Shown one piece after another: positions 16,413-24,890 of a stretch of DNA of 64,000 nt. A program made the position numbers and the translations under genes. The notes beneath the pieces were generated by a model. The model saw only the letters and a list, made by a program, of their open reading frames with translations. It searched no databases and was not told where the DNA came from. Source of the DNA: Nonomuraea wenchangensis (GTDB taxonomy: Bacteria > Actinomycetota > Actinomycetes > Streptosporangiales > Streptosporangiaceae); the NCBI RefSeq assembly GCF_900111685.1, contig NZ_FOHX01000002.1:124001-188000 (forward strand), read 5' to 3'. The first letter of the stretch is position 1. Each line of letters begins with the position of its first letter.

Positions 16413-18314
16413 GTGGAGACCGTCACCGGGGCGCGGGCGAGCGCCGCCGAGCGCGTCGCGCGCCGCTGGCAGGAGCCGCCCGGCCTGCGCGGCTTCCTGA
16501 CCACGGTGGACCACAAGCGCGTGGGCCGCCGCTACCTGGTGACCGCCGGCGTGTACTTCACGCTGGCCGGGCTGGAGGCCGTGGTGATGCGCACCCAGCT
16601 CATCGCCCCGGACGCCGGCGTGGTCGCGCCGCAGACCTACAACCAGCTCTTCAGCCTGCACGGCACCGCGATGATCTTCCTGTTCGCGACGCCGATGCTG
16701 TTCGGGTTCGGCAACTTCCTGTTCCCGCTCATGCTGGGCACCAGGGACATGGCCTTCCCGCGGCTGAACGCCTTCGGCTACTGGGTGTTCGCGCTGGCGG
16801 GGGTGCTGTTGTTCGGCAGCCTGCCGTTCGGCGCCGCGCCGGACGGCGGGTGGTTCGCGTACGTGCCGCTCACCGGCCCCCGTTTCGCCCCCGGCCCCAA
16901 TCTGGACGTCTACACGCTGGGGCTGCTGTTCCTGGGCGTGTCCACGACGGCGGGCGCGATCAACTTCATCTCCACGGCGCTGAAGCTGCGCGCGCCCGGC
17001 ATGACGCTGAACCGGGTGCCGGTGTTCGTGTGGGCGCTGGTGGTCACCTCGTTCATGGTGGTGTTCGCGCTGCCGCCGCTGAACACCGCCAACTTCCTGC
17101 TCTTCCTGGACCGCCGGTTCGGGACGCACTTCTTCAACCCGGCGGCGGGCGGGGACGCGGTGCTGTGGCAGCACCTGTTCTGGCTGTTCGGCCATCCCGA
17201 CGTGTACATCATCGTGCTGCCCGCGCTCGGCATCGTCTCCTCGATCGTGCCGGTCTTCGCCCGCCGCCCGATCGCCGCCTACAGCCTCATCGTGCTGGCC
17301 ACGGTGGCGACCGGGGTGATCAGCTTCGGGGTGTGGGTGCACCACATGTTCGCGGTGGGCCTGCCGCAGCTGTCGCTGACGTTCTTCTCCGCCGCCAGCA
17401 TCGTGGTGTCGATCCCCGCCGGGATCCAGGTCTTCTCCTGGCTGGCCACCATGCTCATGGGCCGGGTCGTGCTGAAGACGCCGATGTTGTGGGCGGCCGG
17501 GTTCATCGTGGTGTTCACGATGGGCGGCGTGACCGGGGTGATGTTCGCCGTCGTCCCCTTCGACCAGCAGGTCACCGACTCCTACTTCGTGGTCGCGCAC
17601 TTCCACTACGTGCTGTTCGGCGGCGCGGTGTTCCCCATCATCGGCGGGCTGTTCCACTGGTGGCCGAAGCTGACCGGCACGATGACGAGCGAGCGGGCCG
17701 GGCGCTGGGCGTTCTGGCTCACCTTCGCCGGGTTCAACCTGACGTTCCTGCCCATGCACGTCTCCGGGCTGCTGGGGATGCCGCGCCGCGTCTACACCTT
17801 CCCGTCGGGCATCGGCTGGGAACCGTGGGCCATGGCCGCGACCATCGGGGCCTACCTGCTGACCGCCGGGCTGCTGGTCGTGCTCGGCACGCTCTGGTAC
17901 GCGCACCGGCGCGGCCCGGTCGCGCCCGCCGACCCTTGGGGCGGCGAGACGCTGGAGTGGGCGGCGGCGTCCCCGCCGAAGCCGTACAACTTCGCGGTCA
18001 TCCCCACCGTCCACAGCCTGCACCCGATGTGGGACGAGCGCTCGCGCGCCTCGCTCGCCGAGGGCGCGACGTCCGAGGCGCGGGTGCTGGCCGACGGGCA
18101 CCTGGTGCTGCGCACCTCGGAGCTGGACGGCGAGCCGGAGGGGCCGCTGGAGATGCCGGAGCACTCGTGGCTGCCGCTCGCCGGCGCGGGCTCGCTGTTC
18201 CTGGCCGTCGCCGCCCTGCTGTTCGACCGGCCCGGCTTCGCCGTCGCCTTCGGCGTCGCGACCGCACTGGTCCTCATCCGCTGGCTCTGGCCGAGGGAGG
18301 CCGCGCGGGCATGA
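16413..18314 (+). CDS. ctaD: Cytochrome c oxidase subunit I
   Basis: 633 residues, twelve core helices plus a C-terminal extension. The haem a and CuB sites are intact: FSLHGTAMIFLF, WLFGHPDVYIIVLPALG (His-Glu/Tyr region), VWVHHMFAVG, SYFVVAHFHYVLFGGAVF. The helix VI sequence HPDVY and the K-channel residues fit an A-type oxidase. The C-terminal end beyond residue about 555 carries an extra soluble stretch and one or two further hydrophobic segments (SLFLAVAALLF, FGVATALVLIRWLW), as in some long actinobacterial CtaD. Start GTG 16413, three bases after ctaC. Confidence 0.95.
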   Translation: METVTGARASAAERVARRWQEPPGLRGFLTTVDHKRVGRRYLVTAGVYFTLAGLEAVVMRTQLIAPDAGVVAPQTYNQLFSLHGTAMIFLFATPMLFGFGNFLFPLMLGTRDMAFPRLNAFGYWVFALAGVLLFGSLPFGAAPDGGWFAYVPLTGPRFAPGPNLDVYTLGLLFLGVSTTAGAINFISTALKLRAPGMTLNRVPVFVWALVVTSFMVVFALPPLNTANFLLFLDRRFGTHFFNPAAGGDAVLWQHLFWLFGHPDVYIIVLPALGIVSSIVPVFARRPIAAYSLIVLATVATGVISFGVWVHHMFAVGLPQLSLTFFSAASIVVSIPAGIQVFSWLATMLMGRVVLKTPMLWAAGFIVVFTMGGVTGVMFAVVPFDQQVTDSYFVVAHFHYVLFGGAVFPIIGGLFHWWPKLTGTMTSERAGRWAFWLTFAGFNLTFLPMHVSGLLGMPRRVYTFPSGIGWEPWAMAATIGAYLLTAGLLVVLGTLWYAHRRGPVAPADPWGGETLEWAAASPPKPYNFAVIPTVHSLHPMWDERSRASLAEGATSEARVLADGHLVLRTSELDGEPEGPLEMPEHSWLPLAGAGSLFLAVAALLFDRPGFAVAFGVATALVLIRWLWPREAARA

Positions 18315-18922
18315 CCACGATCGACGAGATCACCGAGCCCGAGGCGCTGAGCAGCGCGCCCAAGGGCCGCACCCCGTCCTGGTGGGGGATGGTGCTGTTC
18401 GTGGCCACCGAGGCGACGTTGTTCGCCTGCCTGCTGGCCTCGTACTTCTACCTGCGGTTCCTGACCTCCGCGGAGTGGCCGCCGCCGGGCATCAAGAAGC
18501 CCGAGCTGGCCAAGCCGCTGGCGATGACCGGGCTGCTGCTGACGAGCAGCGTCTGGATGGTCTGGGCCGACTGGGCGATCAGGCACGACCGGCGGTGGCT
18601 GCTCAGGGGCATGCTGGCGCTCACGATGCTGTTCGGCGCGGCTTTCCTGGGCGTCCAGATCAGCGAGTACGCCACCAAGCTGTCGGAGTTCACCTGGACC
18701 ACGAACACCTACGGCTCGCTGTTCTACGTCATCACCGGCTTCCACGGCACGCACGTCTTCACCGGCCTGCTCATGGTGGGTTTCACGCTGGTGGCGGCGC
18801 TGGCCGGCAAGTTCGGCCGCACCCATCACGAGCGGGTGCGGATCGTGTCGTTCTACTGGCATTTCGTGGACGGGGTATGGCTGGCCATCCTGTTCTCCCT
18901 CTACCTGAGCCCGCGCCTGTGA
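18311..18922 (+). CDS. ctaE: Cytochrome c oxidase subunit III
   Basis: 203 residues with five hydrophobic helices. PSWWGMVLFVATEATLFACLLASYFYLR and ITGFHGTHVFTGLLMVGF and FYWHFVDGVWLAILFSLYL are split across the chain and are typical of CtaE/CyoC. Start ATG 18311 overlaps the ctaD stop (ATGA). It stabilises subunit I and its proton uptake path. Confidence 0.94.
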   Translation: MTTIDEITEPEALSSAPKGRTPSWWGMVLFVATEATLFACLLASYFYLRFLTSAEWPPPGIKKPELAKPLAMTGLLLTSSVWMVWADWAIRHDRRWLLRGMLALTMLFGAAFLGVQISEYATKLSEFTWTTNTYGSLFYVITGFHGTHVFTGLLMVGFTLVAALAGKFGRTHHERVRIVSFYWHFVDGVWLAILFSLYLSPRL

Positions 18923-19299
18923 CCACGCGGCCGAGCACCCGGCGGGCGGCGCGGTGGCTGCTGGCCTTCGCCGTCGTGGGCGGCGTGCTGGCCTGGGCGC
19001 TGCACCTGCTGGTGGCCTGGGCCGTGGTGGAGGTGGCCTGCTCCATCGGCCACCGCGACGTGGCCGGCATCCCCGTGCGCCTCTTCGCGCTGCTGGCCAC
19101 CGTCCTGCCCGGCGTCGTCGCGGTCGCGGCGCTGGCCGTCGCGTGGCGGCTGCGCCTGCGTCACCTGACCGAGCCGGAGGGGCGGCGGGAACGGCGGGCG
19201 AGGTTCCTGGCCGAGCTGGGGCTCGGGCTCGACGCTCTGTCCTGCCTGATGATCGTGTTCGGCGCGGTCGCGGTGGCGGTGCTGGCCGCATGCGGGTGA
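18919..19299 (+). CDS. Small membrane protein of the oxidase operon, unknown function
   Basis: A 126-residue protein beginning at GTG 18919 (GTGA overlap with ctaE) and ending inside the start of ctaG. It has three or four hydrophobic segments (about residues 11-38, 50-72 and 103-125) and a charged cytosolic loop GRRERRARF. No family motif is recognised. Its place between ctaE and ctaG suggests an accessory subunit or assembly factor of the caa3 oxidase (inference). Confidence 0.75.
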   Translation: MTTRPSTRRAARWLLAFAVVGGVLAWALHLLVAWAVVEVACSIGHRDVAGIPVRLFALLATVLPGVVAVAALAVAWRLRLRHLTEPEGRRERRARFLAELGLGLDALSCLMIVFGAVAVAVLAACG

Positions 19300-20195
19300 C
19301 GGCCCTGCACCCAATGGCCCTGCACCATGTGGCCCTGCACCATCACGCGGGCGGGCCGGACCTGGCCGGGGTGGCGCCGGTGGTCTGCTGGCTGGTCCTG
19401 GCCGTCGCCGGCTACCTGCTCGGGCTGCGGCGGCTCGGCGGCCCCGGCCGCTCGCCGCGTACGGGCGCGCGCCGGCTGGGCCGGGTCAGGGTGTGGGCCT
19501 TCGCGGGCGGGCTCGGGTCGGTCGCGGCGGCCCTGCTGCCGCCCCTCGACGCGGTCGCCGACGAGCGGTTCTCCACCCACATGCTGCAGCACATGATCCT
19601 CATCTCGGCGGCCGGTCCGCTGCTGGCCGCCGGCTCGCCCGGCCTGCCGCTCACCCTGGCACTGCCCCGGCGGGCGCGGCGGGTGCTCGCCCTGGCCAGG
19701 CACGTCCTGCGCCGGGTGCCGAGACGGCCGGTCGCGGCCTGGGCGGCGCACGTGGGCGTGCTCTGGTTCTGGCACCTGCCGGGCCCGTACGAGCTGGCGC
19801 TGCGCGACCCGGTGGCGCACCTGGTGGAGCACGCCTGCTTCCTGGGGACCTCTTACCTGCTGTGGACGCACGTGCTGTCGTCCTCCCGGTCACGGCTGAA
19901 CCCGCCCGTCGCCATCCTCTACCTGTTCGCCACGGCGCTGCCGAGCGCGGCGCTCGGCGCGGTCCTGACCCTGGCCGGGGCGCCGCTGTTCCCCGGTCAG
20001 GCGGCGGCCGCGCTGGCGTCGGGCGCCGACCCGCTGACCGATCAGCAACTGGCCGGGCTGATCATGTGGATACCGGCTGACCTGGTATATCTCGGCGCGA
20101 TCTTTGCCGTCTTCCTCGCGTGGATGGACGGGCCCCGGGAAATGAGCGCTCCGAGGCCGTCCGTCGCCTCGTCCGCGTCCGGAGGTGAGCGATGA
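19290..20195 (+). CDS. ctaG: Cytochrome c oxidase assembly protein, caa3_CtaG type
   Basis: 301 residues with about seven hydrophobic helices. The His-rich N-terminus (ALHHVALHHHAGG) could hold copper. FSTHMLQHMILISAAGPLL, VGVLWFWHLPGPYE and LVEHACFLGTSYLLWTHVL are landmarks of the caa3_CtaG family, thought to help deliver copper to the oxidase. The ATG at 19290 lies inside the previous gene. The product is unrelated to Cox11-type CtaG despite the shared name. Confidence 0.88.
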   Translation: MRVTALHPMALHHVALHHHAGGPDLAGVAPVVCWLVLAVAGYLLGLRRLGGPGRSPRTGARRLGRVRVWAFAGGLGSVAAALLPPLDAVADERFSTHMLQHMILISAAGPLLAAGSPGLPLTLALPRRARRVLALARHVLRRVPRRPVAAWAAHVGVLWFWHLPGPYELALRDPVAHLVEHACFLGTSYLLWTHVLSSSRSRLNPPVAILYLFATALPSAALGAVLTLAGAPLFPGQAAAALASGADPLTDQQLAGLIMWIPADLVYLGAIFAVFLAWMDGPREMSAPRPSVASSASGGER

Positions 20196-20875
20196 TCGAG
20201 CACGTGCTCGCCGGGCCGCCGTCCCCGTCCCCGTCCCCGTCCCCGGAGGAGCGCGGCAGGGACCTCTTCGGCGCGCACTGCGCGACCTGCCACGGCCAGG
20301 GGGGCGAGGGCAGCCACCGCGGGCCGTCGCTCAAGGGCGTGGGCGCGGCGAACGCCGACTACCAGCTCTCGACGGGACGCATGCCGATCCCGCGGCCCGA
20401 CGTGCGCCCCGAACGCCACCCGCCCGCGTTCACCGAGGCCGACATCGCCGCGCTCACCTCCTACATCGCCGCGCTCGGCCCGGGGCCGGCCATCCCCCAG
20501 GTCGCGCCAGGGAACGTGCGGCTGGGCCGCGAGCTCTACATGGCCACCTGCGCCTCCTGCCACTCCGGCGCGCAGTCGGGCGGCACGCTGGCCCACGGGC
20601 TGGCCGCTCCCCCGCTGCTCCACTCCACGCCCACGCAGATCGCCGAGGCCGTGCGGATCGGCCCGGGCGCGATGCCCGCCTTCCCGCCCTCGGTGCTCAG
20701 CGACGCCGAGGTGAACTCCATCGCCTCCTACCTGACCACCACCCGCCCCCAGCTCGACCACGGCGGCAACCCGCTGGGCGGCATCGGCCCGGTCGCCGAG
20801 GGCGCGGTCGCCCTGCTGGCCGGGCTCGGCCTGCTCCTGCTGTTCATCCGCCTGATCGGGAAGAGGGCGCCATGA
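20192..20875 (+). CDS. qcrC: Di-haem cytochrome c subunit of the bc1 complex (QcrC)
   Basis: 227 residues with two class I haem c sites, C30-A-T-C-H34 and C120-A-S-C-H124, each followed by a Met ligand region (RMPIP; AMPAFP). One C-terminal membrane helix (about 200-220) ends in KR. Actinobacterial QcrC normally also has an N-terminal membrane segment; here the chain begins MIEHVLAGPP followed by Ser-Pro repeats and has no signal peptide. An in-frame TGA two codons upstream of the ATG rules out a longer start. GGAGGTGAGCG precedes ATG 20192, which overlaps the ctaG stop. Confidence 0.88.
   Translation: MIEHVLAGPPSPSPSPSPEERGRDLFGAHCATCHGQGGEGSHRGPSLKGVGAANADYQLSTGRMPIPRPDVRPERHPPAFTEADIAALTSYIAALGPGPAIPQVAPGNVRLGRELYMATCASCHSGAQSGGTLAHGLAAPPLLHSTPTQIAEAVRIGPGAMPAFPPSVLSDAEVNSIASYLTTTRPQLDHGGNPLGGIGPVAEGAVALLAGLGLLLLFIRLIGKRAP
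20221..20244 (+). repeat. Four tandem GTCCCC hexamers in qcrC
   Basis: Exact 6-bp units repeated four times, encoding a Ser-Pro run near the QcrC N-terminus. The unit length keeps frame, so copy-number change would alter linker length only. Confidence 0.85.
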
Positions 20876-21711
20876 GCGATCGGGGACGGCGGGCCGAGCG
20901 CGGCATCGCCGTGGGCTTCGCGGTGACCGTGCTCGGCGCGGCGCTGGCCGCGTTCGGCTACGTGAGCGGCCACGACCGGCTGCTGCTCGGGCTCGGCTTC
21001 GGCCTGGCCTTCGCCGGGCTGGCCGCCGGGTTCACGCTGTGGGCGGCCCGGCTGCTGCCGCAGGGCCCGTACGTCGAGGAGCGCGAGCCGATGCGCTCCC
21101 CGCCGGAGGAGCGCGAGGCGCTGGAGTCGGAGTTCGGGCGGCCCGCCGGCCGGCTGCCGCGCCGCATGCTGACGGCGGCGCTCGGCACGCTCGGCCTGGC
21201 CGGGCTGTTCCCGCTGCGGTCGCTGCTGGTGCACGGCCCCTCCCCCGCGGTCGCGCTGGCCACCACCGCCTGGCGGGACGGCGTACGCCTGGTGGACCAG
21301 GACGGCTACCTCATCCGTCCCGAGCGGGTCGTCCGGGGCACGATGCTGACGGTCTTCCCCGAAGGCCACCGCGACACCGGCGACAGCATGGCGCTGCTGC
21401 TGCACGTGGACCCGGCCCGCCTGGACCTGCCGCGGGGCCGCGAGAGCTGGACGGTCGGCGGCATCATCGCCTACTCCAAGCTGTGCACCCACGCCGGCTG
21501 CCCCGTCGGCCAGTACATGCGGCCCGAGGAGCGGTTGGTCTGCCCGTGCCACCAGTCGGTGTTCGACGTGCTGCGCGGCGCGGAGCCGGTGTTCGGCCCG
21601 GCCGCCCGCTCGCTGCCGCAACTGCCGCTCAGGCTCGGGCCCGACGGGGTGCTGGTGGCCGCCGGCGACTTCCACGAGCCGGTCGGCGCGGGCTACTGGA
21701 GGCCGATGTGA
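20872..21711 (+). CDS. qcrA: Rieske iron-sulfur subunit of the bc1 complex (QcrA)
   Basis: 279 residues. Three hydrophobic segments (about 13-33, 41-62, 100-120) precede the Rieske domain, as in actinobacterial QcrA. The 2Fe-2S site is complete: C205-T-H207-A-G-C and C224-P-C-H227-QS. Start ATG 20872 overlaps the qcrC stop. With QcrB and QcrC it should oxidise menaquinol and feed the caa3 oxidase encoded just upstream. Confidence 0.94.
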   Translation: MSDRGRRAERGIAVGFAVTVLGAALAAFGYVSGHDRLLLGLGFGLAFAGLAAGFTLWAARLLPQGPYVEEREPMRSPPEEREALESEFGRPAGRLPRRMLTAALGTLGLAGLFPLRSLLVHGPSPAVALATTAWRDGVRLVDQDGYLIRPERVVRGTMLTVFPEGHRDTGDSMALLLHVDPARLDLPRGRESWTVGGIIAYSKLCTHAGCPVGQYMRPEERLVCPCHQSVFDVLRGAEPVFGPAARSLPQLPLRLGPDGVLVAAGDFHEPVGAGYWRPM

Positions 21712-23183
21712 TCCTCCGGCGCCTGGGGCGGACCGGGTGGCGCTGGGTGGACGGGCGGCTGCGGGCCGCCGAGATCACCCGGACCACGCTGGCCAAGGTC
21801 TTCCCCGACCACTGGACGTTCATGCTGGGCGAGATCGCCCTCTACAGCTTCATCACGCTGGTCGCGACCGGGGTGTTCCTCACCTTCTTCTTCGTGCCGA
21901 GCAGCGCCGAGACGGTCTACGGGGGCTCGTACGCGCCGCTGCACGGCTCGTACGTGTCGGCCGCCTACGCCTCGGCGGTCGAGCTCAGCTTCGACGTGCG
22001 CGGCGGGCTGCTGTTCCGTCAGGTCCACCACTGGTCGGCGCTGATCTTCCTGGGGGCGATCGCGGCGCACGCCTGCCGGATCTTCTTCACCGGCGCGTTC
22101 CGCAAGCCGCGTGAGATCAACTGGCTGGTCGGCGTCACCCTGCTGCTCACGTCGCTGGCCAATGGCTTCGTCGGCTACTCCCTGCTGGACGACCTGCTGT
22201 CCGGCACCGGGCTGCGCATCGGCTACTCGATCGCGCTGTCGGTGCCGGTGGTGGGGTCGTGGGCGGCGTTCCTGCTGTTCGGCGGCGAGTTCCCCGGCAA
22301 CCTGATCATCTCCCGCCTGTACGGCCTGCACGTGCTGCTGCTGCCCGCGCTCATCGCCACGCTGATCGCCGTCCACATGGCGATCCTGATCCGCCAGAAG
22401 CACACGCACTTCCCGGGCCCGGGGCGGCGCGACAGCAACGTCGTCGGCTCGAAGATGTGGCCCACGTACGCCTTCCGCTCCCTGGCCCTGCTGTCCGGCG
22501 TGCTGGCGGTCACCTTCGGCCTGGGCGCGCTGGCGCAGATCAACCCGGTGTGGATATGGGGGCCGTTCAAGCCGGCCAACGCGACCACGCCGGGCCAGCC
22601 CGACTTCTACATGGGCTGGGTGGAGGGCATGATCCGGCTGTTCCCCGCGGCCGAGTTCCGGGTGTTCGGCTACCTGGTGCCGTCCCCGTTCCTGCCCGCG
22701 GTGGCGCTGCCGCTGCTGATGGTCCTCGTCATGTACGCCTGGCCGTGGCTGGACCGCCTGGTCACCGGCGACCGGGGCCGGCATCACGTGGACGCCCGCG
22801 TCAGGGACCGTCCCGGGCGGACGGCGGTGGGCGTGTGGGCGGTGGCGCAGACGGGGCTGCTGCTGTTCGCCGCCTCCGACGACCTGATCGCGCGCTGGCT
22901 GAAGGCTCCTGTGGAGGACGTCATCGCGGTGCTGCGGATCGTCGTGCTCGCCGGGCCGCCGGTCATCGCGGCGGTGGCGTACGTGCTGGCGCGGGCCCTG
23001 CGGGCGTATCCGGAGAGCCGGCTCACGACGCTGGAGCCCCGGCAGGTTGGCGCGGCGCTGGGCCTGTCCCGCGCCCGGCCACCGCGCCGCCGGGTGCGGG
23101 AGAGCGTGGTCGGCGGCCGGCCGGACGTGCCGTCGGAGGACGCGCCGCAGGTCGTGGACGCGGGAGGCCGGCATGCGGGTTGA
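21708..23183 (+). CDS. qcrB: Cytochrome b subunit of the bc1 complex (QcrB)
   Basis: 491 residues. The b-type haem helices carry QVHHWSALIFLGAIAAHACR and YGLHVLLLPALIATLIAVHM (four His ligands). The quinol-site motif appears as PVVGSWAAFLLFGGEFPG, and NPVWIWGPF and LPAVALPLLMV fit the C-terminal cytochrome b part. A long tail (about 450-491) is charged, as in actinobacterial QcrB. The GTG at 21708 overlaps the qcrA stop. Fused b/c-terminal domains in one chain are usual for this phylum. Confidence 0.94.
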   Translation: MILRRLGRTGWRWVDGRLRAAEITRTTLAKVFPDHWTFMLGEIALYSFITLVATGVFLTFFFVPSSAETVYGGSYAPLHGSYVSAAYASAVELSFDVRGGLLFRQVHHWSALIFLGAIAAHACRIFFTGAFRKPREINWLVGVTLLLTSLANGFVGYSLLDDLLSGTGLRIGYSIALSVPVVGSWAAFLLFGGEFPGNLIISRLYGLHVLLLPALIATLIAVHMAILIRQKHTHFPGPGRRDSNVVGSKMWPTYAFRSLALLSGVLAVTFGLGALAQINPVWIWGPFKPANATTPGQPDFYMGWVEGMIRLFPAAEFRVFGYLVPSPFLPAVALPLLMVLVMYAWPWLDRLVTGDRGRHHVDARVRDRPGRTAVGVWAVAQTGLLLFAASDDLIARWLKAPVEDVIAVLRIVVLAGPPVIAAVAYVLARALRAYPESRLTTLEPRQVGAALGLSRARPPRRRVRESVVGGRPDVPSEDAPQVVDAGGRHAG

Positions 23184-23451
23184 GGTGTGGCGGCAGCCGA
23201 ACGGCTACTGGCGCTGGGCCTACCGCGAGGGGGAGACGTGCCTGCTCAGCAACGCCGAGTACACGAGCGAGCAGGCCGCCAGGCACAGCGCCGACACGGC
23301 CTACCCGCCTCCTCCCCCCGGTCGCGGCGAGCCGCCCTCACGCACCGGGCGCCTGCTGAGCGGGCTGCTGAGGCGTTTCCTCCTCGCCGTGATCGCCTGG
23401 CGGCTGCTGCGGCGGGTGCGCCTCCGCCGTGGCCCCGGACGGGGTGGGTAG
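23173..23451 (+). CDS. Small basic protein after qcrB, unknown function
   Basis: 92 residues starting inside the end of qcrB. The first 45 residues (MRVEVWRQPNGYWRWAYREGE, split here) resemble the short fold of DUF1508-like proteins. The rest is a Pro-rich linker and a hydrophobic, Arg-rich C-terminus (LLRRFLLAVIAWRLLRRVRLRRG) that may bind the membrane. Translational coupling to qcrB suggests a role in the bc1 complex, but nothing else supports this. Confidence 0.6.
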   Translation: MRVEVWRQPNGYWRWAYREGETCLLSNAEYTSEQAARHSADTAYPPPPPGRGEPPSRTGRLLSGLLRRFLLAVIAWRLLRRVRLRRGPGRGG

Positions 23452-23491
23452 ATTGACACGGTCACGCAGAGTGATAACGGGAGGAGGCGGC

Positions 23492-24163
23492 ATGCGACCG
23501 TCCCTGACAGGCTCGCTGGTCTCGGCGGGAGCCGTGGCGGCCCTGGTCACGGGCCTGGCGGTGGCGCCGCCCGACGCCGTGCAGGGCGAGCTCCAGCGCC
23601 TCATGTACGTGCACGTGCCCGCCGCCTGGACGGCCTACCTGTGCTTCACGGCGGTCTTCGCCGCCGGGCTGCTGCGGCTGCGGCACCCCAGGCCGGAGCT
23701 GGACCGGATCGGCAGGGCCGCGGGCGAGGTCGGCGCCGGCCTCACCGCCCTCGCCATCGTGCTCGGCATGGTGTGGGGGCGGCCGGTCTGGGGAGTGTGG
23801 TGGACCTGGGACCCGCGGCTGACCACGACGGTGCTGATGCTCGCCGCTTACGTCGCCTACCTGCTGGCAGGGCGGCTGGCGGGCGGACGGGCGGCGGCGA
23901 TCGCCGGCTGCGCCGGGTTCCTGACCGTGCCGCTCGCGCACGGCTCGGTCCTGTGGTGGCGGGCCCTGCACCAGCCGCCGACGGTGCTCAGCCCGGAAGG
24001 GCGGCTCCCGATCGCCGCGCCCATGCTGGCCGCGCTGCTCGTGGCGACGGCGGCGTTCACCGCGCTGGCGGCCTGGGTGGTCGCGCGCCGGGTCCGCTCG
24101 CTCGCCGCCGCTCCCCCGCCGCCGCTCCCCGCTCCGCACCTGCCGGCGGGAGCCGCGCGGTGA
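23492..24163 (+). CDS. ccmC: Haem-handling membrane protein CcmC
   Basis: 223 residues, six hydrophobic helices. The tryptophan-rich WWD signature is intact in VWWTWDPRLTTT. External His residues are seen in LMYVHVPAAWTAYL and VPLAHGSVLWWRALHQPP. CcmC loads haem on CcmE. Start ATG 23492 is chosen because GGGAGGAGG lies 5-6 bases before it. It ends in a GTGA overlap with ccmD. Confidence 0.92.
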   Translation: MRPSLTGSLVSAGAVAALVTGLAVAPPDAVQGELQRLMYVHVPAAWTAYLCFTAVFAAGLLRLRHPRPELDRIGRAAGEVGAGLTALAIVLGMVWGRPVWGVWWTWDPRLTTTVLMLAAYVAYLLAGRLAGGRAAAIAGCAGFLTVPLAHGSVLWWRALHQPPTVLSPEGRLPIAAPMLAALLVATAAFTALAAWVVARRVRSLAAAPPPPLPAPHLPAGAAR

Positions 24164-24252
24164 GCGGCTGGCTCTGGGTCGCCGTCGGCTACCTGCTCAC
24201 CGTGGCCACCTGGGCGGGATACGTCGTGTGGTCCGGCCGCACCCCGTCATGA
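24160..24252 (+). CDS. ccmD: Probable CcmD, single-helix haem export factor
   Basis: Only 30 residues: one hydrophobic helix (LWVAVGYLLTVATWAGYVVW) and a short tail. Position between ccmC and ccmE, with stop-start overlaps on both sides, is the classical place of ccmD, which releases holo-CcmE from CcmC. Sequence alone would not identify it, so the call rests on context and topology. Confidence 0.78.
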   Translation: MSGWLWVAVGYLLTVATWAGYVVWSGRTPS

Positions 24253-24890
24253 GGCTGCTGATCGCCGCCGTGGCGGTGGTGGCCGGGGGCGTGCTCGTCT
24301 TCCAGGCGCTGGACAACGGGGTCGTCTACTACCGCACGCCCCAGGAGATCGCCCAGGAGCCGCCGGAGCCGGACGACCGGGTACGGGTCGGCGGGCTGGT
24401 CGTCGCCGGCAGCGTGCACACCATGCCCCAGGGCGTCTCCTTCACGCTCACCGACGGCGTACGGAACCTGCCGGTGCGGCACACCGGCGAGGTCTCCCCG
24501 GTCTTCGCGGGCGGCCAGGGCGCGGTCGTCGAAGGCCGCATGGACGGCGGGGTGCTCCTGTCGGACCGGCTGATGGTCAAGCACTCCAATGAGTACCGGC
24601 CGCCGGTCGCGAGCACCCGTGTCGGCCTCACCGAGTGGGCCGTGAGCGTCGGCGACCCCGTGCTGCGGCCAGGACCGGTGACGCTGGAGGTGACCAACGC
24701 GGGGGCCACGGCGCACGACCTCATCGTGACCGGCATCGGCGTGTCGGCGCACACGCCGGTGCTGGCGCCGGGGCAGGCGGCGACGCTGCGGTTCGACGCC
24801 CCGTCCGGCGCGCTGCTGACCCTCGTGTGCGGCGTCACCGGCCACGAGCCGCTGGGCATGACCGGCACGCTCCGCGTCGCCGACCTCTAG
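24249..24890 (+). CDS. ccmE: Haem chaperone CcmE fused to a type-1 copper (cupredoxin) domain
   Basis: 213 residues. An N-terminal anchor (1-20) precedes the CcmE OB-fold (about 22-118; DRVRVGGLVVAGSVH, FTLTDGVRNLPVRH, VVEGRMDGGVLL). The haem-binding motif is His112-S-N-E-Tyr116. After PPV comes an extra domain (about 124-213) with cupredoxin order and ligands: His156 in TAHDL, then Cys194-GVTG-His199-EPLG-Met204. Those four residues form a complete type-1 copper set. Ordinary CcmE ends soon after the HxxxY motif, so this is a fusion. It is the last gene of the operon; its TAG shares bases with the convergent lipoprotein's stop. Confidence 0.9.
   Translation: MRLLIAAVAVVAGGVLVFQALDNGVVYYRTPQEIAQEPPEPDDRVRVGGLVVAGSVHTMPQGVSFTLTDGVRNLPVRHTGEVSPVFAGGQGAVVEGRMDGGVLLSDRLMVKHSNEYRPPVASTRVGLTEWAVSVGDPVLRPGPVTLEVTNAGATAHDLIVTGIGVSAHTPVLAPGQAATLRFDAPSGALLTLVCGVTGHEPLGMTGTLRVADL

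Noticed and set aside
15282..18164. A 960-codon minus-strand open frame opposite ctaC/ctaD
   Set aside because: Highly charged, repetitive composition; the plus strand encodes intact oxidase subunits.
20221..20244. GTCCCC repeats as a CRISPR-like or minisatellite array
   Set aside because: Only four 6-bp units inside a coding sequence; simple slippage repeat.
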